From: Desulfovibrionaceae bacterium UBA930
GTDB lineage: Bacteria > Desulfobacterota > Desulfovibrionia > Desulfovibrionales > Desulfovibrionaceae
DNA: 5,292 nucleotides
Reading direction: 5' to 3'
Assembly (NCBI GenBank): GCA_002293605.1
Contig: DBDO01000236.1
Span: 1-5,292 of the forward strand
Under the pieces are notes generated by a model, which had not been told where the DNA came from, made no database searches, and worked only from the letters and a program-made list of their open reading frames with translations. Below are positions 5,225 to 5,292 of the stretch, in pieces. The position numbers and the translations under genes are program-made. The number at the start of each line of letters is the position of its first letter. Within the stretch, counting starts at the first letter, position 1.

Positions 5225-5292
5225 ATGACTGAAGTAAAGGATGCCGGAGAAAAGGAAAGCCCCGCAGTTGCAAAGGCAGACGGCGCGGACTT
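5225..5292 (+). CDS. Unidentified protein, N-terminal fragment (3' partial)
   Basis: Only 22 codons and two bases fall inside the window. The fragment reads MTEVKDAGEKESPAVAKADG and then AD. It is hydrophilic and rich in Ala, Lys, Glu and Asp, with no signal peptide or membrane segment so far. Such a charged, probably disordered N-terminus occurs in many unrelated proteins, so I do not assign a function. The call rests on the ribosome binding site, the open frame to the window end and the change of base composition at the start codon. It lies on the same strand as queA but 449 bases away, so it probably has its own promoter and may be controlled by the structured stretch before it. Confidence 0.65.
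   Translation, partial: MTEVKDAGEKESPAVAKADGAD

Overview
The window reads as chromosomal DNA of a fairly GC-rich Gram-negative bacterium. All recognisable genes lie on the + strand. Protein style, the compact operon and the GC-rich intergenic DNA with T-runs would fit a sulfate reducer of the Desulfovibrio type. That assignment is an impression from the sequence, not a database result, and I hold it at low to moderate confidence.

Positions 1-3480 hold a spermidine/putrescine ABC importer operon in the order potA (5' truncated by the window edge), potB, potC, potD. PotD would bind polyamine in the periplasm, PotB and PotC would form the channel, and PotA would hydrolyse ATP. The three internal junctions are all the one-base overlap TAATG, so the four proteins are probably translated in a coupled way. 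Family-defining residues can be seen in all four, including most of the PotD polyamine pocket.

Positions 3481-3593 form a short gap with a strong hairpin just after potD. Next comes queA (3594-4775), encoding the enzyme that makes epoxyqueuosine in tRNA from preQ1-tRNA and S-adenosylmethionine. The best start is a TTG with a good ribosome binding site. The longer reading frame from ATG 3498 begins inside the hairpin and adds residues that do not look like QueA.

Positions 4776-5224 are about 450 bases without a convincing gene. An AT-rich, promoter-like stretch is followed by a GC-rich tract with several hairpins, some mutually exclusive, and then the ribosome binding site and first 22 codons of an unidentified gene (5225 to the window end). 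This tract is the least explained part of the window and could be a structured 5' leader, the queA terminator region, or both.

No CRISPR array, tRNA, rRNA, insertion sequence or phage gene was seen. Most of the window is ordinary housekeeping sequence; the leader region is the main candidate for something new.
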